Shown here piece after piece: positions 9,301 through 18,365 of a DNA stretch of 23,573 bases. The notes under the pieces were generated by a model that saw nothing but the letters and a program-made list of their open reading frames with translations, ran no database searches and was not told where the DNA came from. How positions within the stretch are numbered: position 1 is the stretch's first letter; each line of letters opens with the position of its first letter. Origin of the DNA: Sphaeroforma sirkka (lineage: Eukaryota > Opisthokonta > Ichthyosporea > Ichthyophonida). The translations under genes and the position numbers were made by a program. Location: NCBI GenBank assembly GCA_001586965.3, contig LUCW03002626.1, positions 1-23,573 of the forward strand. The letters are read 5' to 3'.

Positions 9301-11130
9301 GTATCCGGTATGTATTCAAACAAATGAAGTCATATGTACTAAAGGTACGTCGGACTCACCTGCAGCCATGGCGGGTAAAAACTTCTGCTTCTGAGCCTCA
9401 GTACCGTAGTGCTGTATACAGGAATGAGGTGCATGCAACAAGTTTAAGATGTCATTTGCAAAACAACATTAAAAAAATTAACTCGTCTTGTCAACGAACC
9501 AAAAAAATAAGATACTTTTAGATGGAGGTAAGCATTCAATGTGCCATGCTATTCAAGTAGACATACACATCTGGAGAAGCATCTGTATGGCAACTTCATC
9601 ACCTTGCATACCTCAATATACGGCATAACAATATCTGAGTGCAGAAAGAAGCCTGGGCCAGTACAGAGCGAATATGCCTGCTCTTCCCATACCACCGCAG
9701 AGAACTTGGCATCACACCCAGCCCCACCGTACTCAGCAGAGGTTGCCGCTCCTAGCAAACCGGCCGCGCCTGCCTGTTGCCAACACTCACGAGAGACATG
9801 GCCTTGCTTCTCCCATTCAGCTAACAGAAAGTTGAGTGGTTAGGGAAAAAGAAATAGGCAGACGAATGTCTAACGAAACATTGGGAAAGGAAAATATGTG
9901 TTCATGGTATACATCACAACCGGTTTGTCATCGTTTGCGCCCTCAGTCTACCGCGAAGTTTTTCAAACAGTGCACACACGCAAATTCGGTGACAATATGG
10001 AAGATCGTGTCACCGATGAGGGAATCGAGTCTGTCACACGCACAAAAAGATTCACCTGTATACGGTTTGCAGTGGTCGTCAAAGAATTTGCGCACAGTTT
10101 CGCGGAACATATCGTGCTCTTCATTAAAAATTCTGCGCGTTCCAAAGTCAGTCATTTGTTTCGTGGAATGCGGCTGTCGGGGATGACATGAGATAACATT
10201 CGTGTTTTTAGATTTGGACGAGTCTATATGGATCTAACTACCGTCACCGAATGTTTATCAGGTTGGAGGCTCGAATTATAAGCATTTGCCTGCTTCTACC
10301 TGACTGCAGCTTGGCTATATGCGCATGCAAACATGCACTAAGTGTGCATAGCATAGACACATCTAGACACACGCATACATGCCCAACAACATTCATACCT
10401 ACGACTACACGATGAAAACTTCATTTATTCAAAATTCACCAATCCAGTGTCAGAGCTCAGCCTGGCGTCAGATATTTATAGAGATGGCAGAAAAGATGCA
10501 TAGAGATGTGTTGGGAACCGCTTAATTGAAAATGCAAATTCTTTCCATTTGAAATCAGCAAGGAAACCCGAGAAGAATACGCGTATACATAACCATATGG
10601 TAATGCTTCGATTCATATTCAAAACCATCACCATAAAATATACATACATAGTATATAGACACATATGAAGGAGTCTACGAAACCGCCAACACACACACAA
10701 GCACTTAAACATAGACATATCCACACACATATATATATCTACATGTATACATATACACATACCACACAACTACAAATATACATATACACATACCACACAT
10801 CTACACACACAAACACACGCACATGTACACACACCCCCCCCCACATACACACACATATATATATATATACCCACACACCCACACACTACAAAGTAAAAGG
10901 CAGTCTCACTGTTTAACAATCATCCCGAAAATTTTAAAAATCTGCGAAGTATGTTGACTTTATATAATATTTTGTGCATCGTCACTTCATACAGATTCAC
11001 AAATTTATAAGACTAGTGCCCCACATACCTCTGTTCGAAAGGGGCTCGAATTGGCATCCTCTTGAATCAGACTATACGACCGCTTCACAACAGACCTTGC
11101 AAAGTGGCGTTTAGTAGGTCGTGCCAACAT
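6361..11130 (-). CDS. ACADL: Mitochondrial long-chain acyl-CoA dehydrogenase, 11 exons, complete
   Basis: Exons, 5' to 3' on the minus strand: 11130-11029, 10173-10056, 9820-9612, 9411-9360, 9137-8929, 8373-8326, 8043-7956, 7784-7735, 7510-7313, 7047-6920, 6433-6361. All introns are GT-AG, every phase closes, and the sum is 1275 bases (424 residues plus TGA). Residues 1-34 (MLARPTKRHFARSVVKR...) form a basic mitochondrial targeting peptide. Next come the N-terminal helical domain (RRIFNEEHDMFRETVRKFF), the FAD/substrate signature AMTEPNAGSDLAG, NGSKVFITNG, KAQDTSELFF, ERKAFGK, QLHGGWGYM and the C-terminal IYGGTNEVMKE. The catalytic Glu is Glu287 in LPQERLLIA, the position used by LCAD and isovaleryl-CoA dehydrogenase rather than MCAD. 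It performs the first, FAD-dependent step of mitochondrial beta-oxidation, passing electrons to ETF. Length and order match animal ACADL. No lesions seen. Confidence 0.95.
8401..8553. repeat. 21-bp minisatellite in an ACADL intron
   Basis: About seven copies of a 21-base unit close to ATTGATAAACATGGTAACATA lie in the intron between exons 9137-8929 and 8373-8326. Because the unit is a multiple of three and free of stops, it makes artificial open frames on both strands (8291-8530 + and 8281-8550 -). Confidence 0.9.
10686..10888. repeat. CA/TA microsatellite cluster in ACADL intron 1
   Basis: Interrupted (CA)n and (TA)n runs, with a C9 run near 10835 and an ACATATACACATACCACAC unit repeated near 10748 and 10780. 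They lie inside the 855-bp first intron (10174-11028). The open frame across it is a by-product. Confidence 0.9.
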
Positions 11131-11612
11131 GCTGAGGTGTGTGACAGGCATTCTGCTCTTGATGTATAAAGCACTTCTCCTGGGTCTTGAGTCCTGTGGA
11201 TTGGAATTACACCGGGCGGCGGGCAGGTTATTTTCAAATATGTATTAAAATGTATTGATTTATTTTCATACTCTGTGCAGACTTGAAGCCTGAACTTCTG
11301 AAGCCTTGGGTTGTGCTATATTTTTACTCTTATGTTAAACTGTTGGAGGCTATTTATGTTATTTTCATTTTTCTCCCAAACATTCTTATCATTTTTATCA
11401 CAGACAGCCTCATCATCCTCATGCCCTCATCACAGGGCGTAAATACTTTTAAATAACTTGTGAACATTATTCCCGCCAGGGCGGAGTGAGCATAGCTCGG
11501 TCGTAATTTTTTGTATTTATTTTATATTACGTCGTGTTCGTATGATACTGAACTATTTGAGACCGGCATATTATATCGTAGTTGGTCATCATATTTTCGT
11601 ATATTAAAAGCC
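11131..11612. other. ACADL upstream region
   Basis: No gene is seen between the ACADL start codon and LINE copy A. The ACADL promoter should lie here. A TTTATA on the minus strand about 40 bases before the ATG is a weak TATA candidate. A GGCGGGAATAAT read on the minus strand (near 11467-11478) resembles an E2F-type site, but this is not more than a resemblance. Confidence 0.35.
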
Positions 11613-12600
11613 GGTGAATAGGGATAATATTATTTATTTCAAAAAATGACAAGTATGTATAATACAATGTATGCACATATGGTATGGCTCTCATAGTCGC
11701 TGTAGTGGTTCAGGAAAGATTAGCGTTTGCCGGGATTTGCGGGTTAGGTGAGAAGAGGTTTGCATTATGCTTTGCTTGGTAAGCCTTCTGGAGACGATCC
11801 GCGGTAGATTGGAGGATGTCTGCGTTAGTGGAATTGACAAGTGGGATCAGTAGTTCATCCATGCTGCGGTCGAGAATTTTGGCGCCCGTTCATGTGTGCA
11901 GCGGGCCTCCCGCTTGGTGCGGAAATAATGGATTAAAGATGCTTTCGTAGCGTCGGGATGTTGTTGGGAGCGGGGGTCGATGTTTTTATCAAGCTGCCAT
12001 TTCCATGTAAGTGCTGCATGTCGTTTTACCTGGGCGACAGCGTCGCTAGGAACACAAAGGCGGATGAAACTGGTGGAGCTTCCGCGGCGATTTGGTTGAG
12101 ATACCGAATTAGACGGAAGATACCAGAGAAAGTGGTGGCGATTGAGGACTGGTTGGGCATGCCAGTATTTTTCAAATACTGATTGGGATGGGGGCTTGCC
12201 GTTAGGGAAAATTGCTCGGAAGAAGAGCCATACTGGAGTTATGTCATCCATTTCATGAAGAGTTTTGTCCGGCATCGGGCGGCCCACCACTTTCGTCAAA
12301 AGGTGTTCGGGTACTGGCGGCTGCGGTTGGGACTGAGAAGCTGGTAGGGTCGGGCGTTTTTTAGGGCTCGGTTTTGTAGGTTTGTCCACTTTTCAGCGGT
12401 AGCTGGGAGGCTCACTGCTGCTATTGGGCGCCTGTGACCGCAGTCTTTTTGCAGGCGGAGCAGGCGGGCTTGTGGATCCAAATCGGAAAGTGTCGGGTGT
12501 GTCTTTATCTATAGGTGCACGAGTTTGGGATTTAAGGTCCCGGAGTTTGGATTCAAGGTTGGTTGTTTTTGCACAGAGATTAGTGAGCATTTGGTGTATG
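11613..12600 (-). mobile_element. LINE copy A: ORF1-like region joined to the family 3' tail, no ORF2
   Basis: Read on the minus strand, a coding region (about 12600-11725) runs directly into a 3' tail (11721-11613) that ends TTTGAAATAAATAATATTATCCC. This tail is nearly identical to those of copies B (12708-12601) and D (from 23491 down). In copies B and D the tail follows the end of ORF2; here it follows an ORF1-like frame. The upper edge at 12600 abuts the 3' end of copy B, so B probably inserted into A and the 5' part of A is elsewhere. Non-autonomous LINE derivatives that keep ORF1 and the 3' end are known (HAL1-type in mammals). Confidence 0.65.
11847..12590 (-). pseudogene. LINE ORF1-like protein, decayed
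   Basis: The frame starts within a coiled-coil-like stretch (NLCAKTTNLESKLRDLKSQ), continues through a Pro/Ser/Lys-rich linker (DKPTKPSPKKRP) and ends in a more ordered region (FIRLCVPSDAVAQVKRHAAL; WKWQL). This layout fits a LINE ORF1 protein: an RNA-binding chaperone with coiled coil, linker and RRM-like region. There is one in-frame TGA at 12393-12395. A frameshift near 11880 moves the rest (DELLIPLVNSTNADILQSTA) into another frame, ending near 11715. No specific domain was recognised with certainty, so the ORF1 call rests on layout and position. Confidence 0.55.
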
Positions 12601-13107
12601 GGTGAATAGGGATAATAATATTTATTTCAAAAATGACAAGTATGTATGTTACGATGTATGAACACATAGTATGGCTCTCATAGTCGCTGTAGTGGTTCAG
12701 GAAAGATTGATGGGAAGAAGTGGTCAGTGAATTCCCGTTTGAAGCTTGGGCCAAGTGAGTCGACAATGGAAGATATACGCTGAGTCAATTCGGGCCGGTG
12801 TTGACAAAACACGTTACTATCGAATGTTCCATATATTCGCTTACTGACCTACTAAGTAGAGTACCCACCTCTGTGGTACGGATCGGGTCTGCGCCATGTA
12901 GTGCCACGGAATGGGTTAGTGCAGAGTATGAAATACCGAGAAGGACCAGGCAATCCGTCATAATCCGGTCGAGGAGCGAGGATGGGGCTAAGCCAATGCC
13001 GCACCAGACCACGGATGAATTTGGTATGTGTTGGCTGGCCTGGATCGGAAGTATCATAGGCGGAACCAACAAGCGCGATGATTTGGTTTGAACCAAAATT
13101 TGGAAGT

Positions 13108-13345
13108 AGTACTTTAACAGCATGATTAGCCGGGTATGAGGAACATCTGTTGATGTGTCAGGGACGGGTGAGGGTACAGTGGTTCTTCAGCATGCTGGAA
13201 AAAAGATCATTGAATAGGGCATTAAAGTAGCCAGCAATCTAGTACTTCAACAGCGTGATAAGCCGGGGTATGGGGAACATCTGTTGATGTGTCAGGGACG
13301 GGTGAGGGTACGGTGGTTCTTCGACATGCTGGAGAAAAGATCCAA
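13108..13345. repeat. 133-bp tandem duplication inside LINE copy B
   Basis: Unit 1 starts AGTACTTTAACAGCATGATTA (13108) and unit 2 AGTACTTCAACAGCGTGATAA (13241). Both continue through ACATCTGTTGATGTGTCAGG to the GAAAAGATC region at about 13345. The copies differ at several bases, so the duplication is not very recent. Confidence 0.85.
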
Positions 13346-13559
13346 GGTGTTCGTGGAGGGTTCAGATACCGTGCAAGTCGTGGCACTCTTGTAATTGCTG
13401 AAGGAGGTCAAGGTCAATGGGCGGCAGTTTTGGGCCTACCAAGATGCGTCGAATCAGCTGTTGGATGCAGGAAAAGTGGCTGGTAGTGAACTTGTGGCTA
13501 CCGGGGCAGACAGGGCAGAGACAGCCGTTGGTGCGGTAGTTGATCAATGTGAACATGTA

Positions 13560-13563
13560 CATA
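13560..13563. repeat. Target-site duplication CATA, left copy (partner 21073-21076)
   Basis: CATA directly precedes the TG of the left LTR, and CATA directly follows the CA of the right LTR at 21072. Removing the element with one copy of CATA restores the LINE reading frame across the site. Confidence 0.85.
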
Positions 13564-14022
13564 TGTAAACTTCGATGGAAATTACTAGGTTTCAAACTAT
13601 ATTAAACTAAAATACAATTTAGTCAGTTAGGATTTAGCAGTGGTAGCTTGTGTAAGAATGATCGGTACTGCCTCTTGTTAAGAGCCTAAATATCCTCGAT
13701 CACACAGGGCGTACCTCTAGCTGTTCTTTATTGAATAATTTTCACTAGAAGTACTAAATGTTCATGACCACTTGCCTAATTTGTAAATAGACATAATAAC
13801 CTAAGTCACGTTAATACATTAGCTGATATAAATAAAGTTCCATCTGAAGAAAAGTTAAAAAAAAAAAAAGACTTATTGGATTTTGGAGATTGGCGGGAGG
13901 ACCAAAATCTATAAGTAGTAGTTCGGAGATTATAAAATTTAGTTTATAATATCCTACATCTACTAATGTTTTAGGGTTTTAGGGTTTGATATTTTAGACT
14001 GACCGGAGGCCGTATTTCTACA
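13564..14022 (-). repeat. 3' LTR (459 bp) of the Ty3/Gypsy-type element
   Basis: Matches the 5' LTR at 20480-21072 along most of its length and ends in the same TGTAGAAATACGGCC terminus (minus strand). The two LTRs differ in length. This one carries a short telomere-like stretch (TTTTAGGG twice, about 13971-13986) not seen in the other two copies of this LTR. Confidence 0.92.
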
Positions 14023-14149
14023 TAGCCCCCAGTAGCTTTTAGAACTACGAACGTACGTTAAGATACGATCTAGTTGGTAAAGCGAAAACCAAAGTAAAAA
14101 CGGTTTCGGTCATGACTTATCGAGTAAGTATGTGCCTATATGTACGAGT

Positions 14150-15888
14150 TCAAGACTCATGTTGTACTCTATGTCGTTTAGTATTTGGTCCAGTAACCAT
14201 TTCCGATGTAGGCGCCTTACGTTTATTATTTGGTAAGGTATTAGCCAAAGGCTGTTCTTCATTAGTAAGTAAGTTTGAACAATTTTCTGCACTGTTGGTA
14301 AGCAGATCAGAAAGTTTAGTCACGTAGGAAGTAGGTGGCAAATAGGGAATTTCAGATCCGTCAGGGTTTGTAGTCACCTGAGGAAACCCTTTTCGTTTAT
14401 CTCGTGTGTTCTTATGTAAACGCTTATTCCATTTCTTATTAAAGATACGAAGAAAGTCGCGAGATTCACGAAATGCATCGGAGGTTAACCAAGCTACTGT
14501 CCCATCCATGAAACGGGTCTTGTAGTAAGTGTAACCGTCTTCGGATGTTTTATCAATTATATCTTTGACTTGTGACTCCATAACTGGTATATCAGAATCA
14601 AATGAGCGAGCGAATGAGAGTTCGGAGGTAGGGATACGGTGAGTGCCTAGATTGGTTGCGCTAGTACCATCAATGTTATTCACTTCGTAAGTATCACTCT
14701 TCTCATCATGGTAGGAAATAAACAAAAGGTCCTATCGTCTTAGAAGAGGGTTCGGTAACGTTGGCGTTTCGATTTATAATGTTAACGTAATCGCCGACTT
14801 TGAACTGAACAATGTTCTTAGTGTTATTCCATCGGTCATACGCTTTAAGTAGGACGCGATTCTTGTGCTCGAGTAAACAGGGGTAAACAACGTTCTGCAT
14901 ATGCTCGATCTTTGTAGCCACGGGGTAGCGTGTTTTCGGGCGCAGTTTTATCAAACGTTGCTTGTAATTCACTATAGCGGCCAAAGAAATAGTGAAACGG
15001 AGTGTTCCAGTTTGAGGATTCATGCAGTTATTCATTTGAGTCTGAACCCATTTCAAATGATAAGGCCACATATCCTCAACGTCGTCTAGTGCGGTACGCA
15101 AGAGTTTCTTAAGTTCTCTATGACGTGTCTCATTTGCACCCTGCGTTTGAGGTTTGTAAGGAACACCACGCCTATGGGTCATGCCTGATACGAGTATAAG
15201 TGCCTCCATTACGTCGGTACAAAACTCACTACCGTTATCAGAACATAGTACTCGGGGAAACCGAAGTCATTAAAGACGTGGTAGCATAATTCTGCCACTG
15301 TTTGTGAACGTTTGTTCGGTATTGCATAAAGCAAGTTATAGCCCGAAGCCACACATAAGAAATGACAGATATATACATCGCCAGTATGCTTGGATCGCGG
15401 AGTTTAACCAAATCGACTATGACTCGGCGCATCGGTTGGTCTTCTGTCACACTTTTTAGGGGTGCCCAACCGTATCGCTTGATCTGGTTCTTTTCACAAT
15501 CAGTACAGCGTCGGTATACTTCACGTATGGTTTCTTTCAGCGCCGGGTGATCAAGCCCTGCACGAATAGCCATTTTATAAGTATGCTCATATGCTCGATG
15601 CGTTAAATTATGTATAATTTTAACTCTACTTTCGAGCTCCTCTAAGTCAGTCAGATTCTGCGTAACGCTGGCTGGATGAACCATAGTCCTGTTGGAAAGG
15701 GCAACCTCAGTATCAGGAGGGGTAGAGTCCTGAGATACATAATTGACAACATTGGATTGTTGAAGTATCTTCTTCAGTTGTTTCGCAACTCCTGGCTGTT
15801 CTTTAAGCAGCCTATTAAGTAGTTGAGTGCGAGCTTCAGGTTCTCTTAGAGTTTTGAGTCTTTGATCCATGGCCTTAGCTAGTTTCAT
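14150..15888 (-). pseudogene. Integrase part of the Ty3/Gypsy-type pol, fossil
   Basis: The region shows an N-terminal His/Cys zinc-binding pattern (HNLTHRAYEHTY, then RRCTDC), DDE-type catalytic-core similarity (RGVPYKPQTQGANETRHREL) and a basic C-terminal region with an SH3/chromo-like segment (FKVGDYVNIINRNAN). This is the standard layout of a Ty3/Gypsy integrase. It is a broken copy. Confidence 0.85.
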
Positions 15889-16039
15889 GTGTTTTACGAT
15901 CTAATGCCGTTTCAATCGGCATTACCTCGACTGCAATCTTGTTGGGTGCATGTGTTGTACGAGTCTTGAGCTTTTGTTCAAACTCTTTAGACTCCTCTAG
16001 TTTAGCTAAGAATTCGGTTGAGGGTTTCCACTTAGTGGT

Positions 16040-16490
16040 ACCTGCAGGACCGATGCGACAAACAATGGTGTGTTTCCAAGGCGTCTTCTTAATAGAATAG
16101 GATCCCTGATACAAGAACGTGTCGGTTTCACGGTCGACATAAATAGGTTCGTCTTGAATCATATTAATTAAATCACGTATCCATGGGTCGGAGTTACGTA
16201 AGGGACAACACAGCGTAATGGTAGATTTAGTAATATTAACATAATTTAACAACTGTGCGATAAGTTGACAAGGTGGGTTAGCCCACGCATTATGCTTTGA
16301 TAAGTCAAGCTGAAATGCATCACCTTTAGGATGAGTCAACGACCTATATTCAGAAACCTGTTTGTTATGTTCTGCGGCGAACATATCAACAGTAAATGGA
16401 CCCCATCGTGATTGAGCGAGGTTAAACCATTTCTTATTTAGCATCCAATCGGTTGCTAATAACTCTTTGACTGTTTTCTGGTAGTCGGGC
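16040..16490 (-). pseudogene. Dam-like DNA methyltransferase-like region between RNase H and integrase, fossil
   Basis: Read on the minus strand, this stretch contains WGPFTVDMFAAEHNKQ, later KHNAWANPPCQLIAQLL, then a strand-like segment ending TLCCPLRNSDPWIRDL. The pattern (DxFA..xN.Q, then W.NPP..LI..LL, then P....W...L) is what I know from the Dam-like module of DIRS-type retroelements, which likewise follows RT/RNase H. The NPP core resembles motif IV of N6-adenine methyltransferases. The resemblance is by eye. Whether it was ever an active methylase cannot be told, and the copy is part of a broken element. Confidence 0.6.
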
Positions 16491-16499
16491 ACAAGTCGA

Positions 16500-18260
16500 G
16501 AGAGCATGTCAGGAAGATGGTTATGTATTCCTGGAATGTGTGTAATATTGAAAGCGAACTTGGCAATAATGTCATGCCAGCGGCTCACCAACTGTGAATC
16601 AGGGTTCATATCTTTTAAGTATGTTAAAGACTTTGATCACAGGCGACAGTAAAGTAACTTCCATAAAGGTAGTCTTTAAACTGTCTTAGCGCAGTAACTA
16701 TAGCAAGGAGCTCTTGTTTAACGGTAGGGTAATTCCGTTGACTCTTATTATAACTCTTGCTAAAGAATTGTATGTAGCGCGGTTTACCATTTATCGTTTG
16801 GTAAAGCACTCCACCTACCGCTCGATCTGAAGCGTCGGTTGCTACTTGAATGGGACACCATCCACAGGGTACTGCATGATGGGTGCGTCCATTACTTTAC
16901 TTTTGACTAGTTTAAATGCATCATCACATTCTTTAGTCCAAAGCTTTCCCAAAGGTCCTTTGTGCAGCCGTAGGTGACTGAAAGGCTTTAAGTAATGAGA
17001 AAGATGCGGTACCGAATCCGAGAAGAAGTTAACAAACCCACACACAGAGTTCACATCTCTTCCAGTAATTGGTGTTGATAAATCCAACAGAAACTGTTTC
17101 TTGCCAGGATCAATTTCTACCCCTGCTGCAGATACTTTGTAGCCAAGTAAGTGTATAGTATCTTTAGCAAAAGAACACTTGTCTTCGTTAATCTTAAGTT
17201 TAGCATGATTAAGTCGCTTTTAAGACTTCTTTAACGAGTTTAGCATGTTCATGTGCTGTCTTTGTAAAGATAACTATATCATCTAAATAGACTGATACGT
17301 TATACGACAGGTCCGCAAATAGTTCCATCATAACTTGTTGGAAGAAAGAAGGTAACATGTGTAAGCCTTCAGGTGCACCTTTAAACTGGTACTTCTTACC
17401 TTGCCAAGTAAAGGAAAAGTATTTCCTATGAGGCTCATATATCTGTAGTTGATGGAATGCAGCTTTTAAGTCTATCTTGGGAAAGATAGTCGCACCCTCC
17501 ATTTTGCGTAGTATCTCGCTTATCTTAGGTAAGGGAAAACTATGTTGCGGAATTAGTTTGTTGATTGGCGACAGGTCTAGTACTACTACTTGTTTTACTA
17601 AACGTTCCATCAGATTTATATTGATCGACCGCTAAGAGAGCTAAGTTAACTGGGGTTGCATCATAATTGATTTCAATTAGACCCTGTTTTAACCAATCTT
17701 CGATTTGGGTTTTGACAACGTCTTTGTGTCTCCAACTCACGTAGTTATGTGAAGGACACTTTAACTTAGAGAAGTCGACGTTTGTTAAGTCAAGTCTAAC
17801 GTACCCATTAGAGAACTTAAACATACACCAGTCAGTTATTGCAATCTTCCTGTTTTGTATAATTAAGTCCATAATTATATCGGTGAAGTGCGGAATCATA
17901 TCCTTTGCTTCACCTTCCGGAGGTTTAGGTATCTTTAACATATTATCATCTGACTGATCTTTATTCGGGTCCAGCCCATTAGGCAGACCAGTGAGTGTTA
18001 TACCTAAACTGAGAAGATCAGTCATACCTATAATTAAATCGTATTTCTGAGACATGTCAGTAACGATTAGGTGAGTCTTCACTCTCTTCTATCTGACAGC
18101 ATTATGTGTGCATAGTCAATGGCTTGTTCGCAAGTAGTAACTTTGCCATTTCCCAAGATTAAATCAGTTGTTTCGTTATGGACAGCCATATCTGTAGCGT
18201 AGGCTACTCGGCATGAGATAGCAGAGACTTCAGCCCCTGGATCAAATAGTGCCATAACTT
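16500..18260 (-). pseudogene. Protease, reverse transcriptase and RNase H parts of the Ty3/Gypsy-type pol, fossil
   Basis: In minus-strand order: a retropepsin-like stretch (about 18250-18050), then reverse transcriptase. The latter shows DLSPINKLIPQHSFPLPKI, IFPKIDLKAAFHQL, APEGLHMLPSFFQQVM and VYLDDIVIF (about 17600-17210). RNase H follows (FFSKSYNKSQRNYPTVKQEL, about 16810-16630), with the connection segment HIPGIHNHLPDMLSRL ending near 16490. This is clear Ty3/Gypsy similarity, broken in several places. Confidence 0.9.
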
Positions 18261-18365
18261 TTCTCCATTTACGAAAACTGTTTGAAAGATACGTTCATCT
18301 CCTTTGGTATAGATTTTATTGAACATTTTCTCATAATCTTGCTCTAGTGCGCACATATGGTACTG

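Larger units (their letters stand above)
12601..13563 (-). mobile_element. LINE copy B, 3' piece: end of ORF2 with CCHC knuckle and 3' tail
   Basis: This piece continues, minus strand, from 21077 across the inserted LTR element. Joined across the CATA duplication, the frame reads on into CPVCPGSHKFTTSHFSC (about 13517-13467), the Cys/His knuckle found at the C-terminus of many LINE ORF2 proteins. Further coding runs to the last ORF2 residues (FTDHFFPSIFPEPLQRL, stop near 12682). The 3' UTR then ends in AATAAATATTATTATCCC at 12609-12626. It contains a 133-bp tandem duplication at 13108-13345 and several frameshifts, so it is inactive. Confidence 0.8.

Noticed and set aside
10665-10916. Thr/His/Tyr-rich open frame
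   Set aside because: Translation of a CA/TA microsatellite in ACADL intron 1.
11467-11478. E2F-like TTCCCGCC site upstream of ACADL
   Set aside because: A single short match more than 300 bases from the start codon; too likely by chance to be called a feature.
13362-13595. Open frame that begins inside an LTR and continues into a Cys/His knuckle region
   Set aside because: It is an accident of insertion: the first residues come from the LTR edge (the same start is seen at 20512 in the other LTR), and the rest is the end of LINE ORF2.
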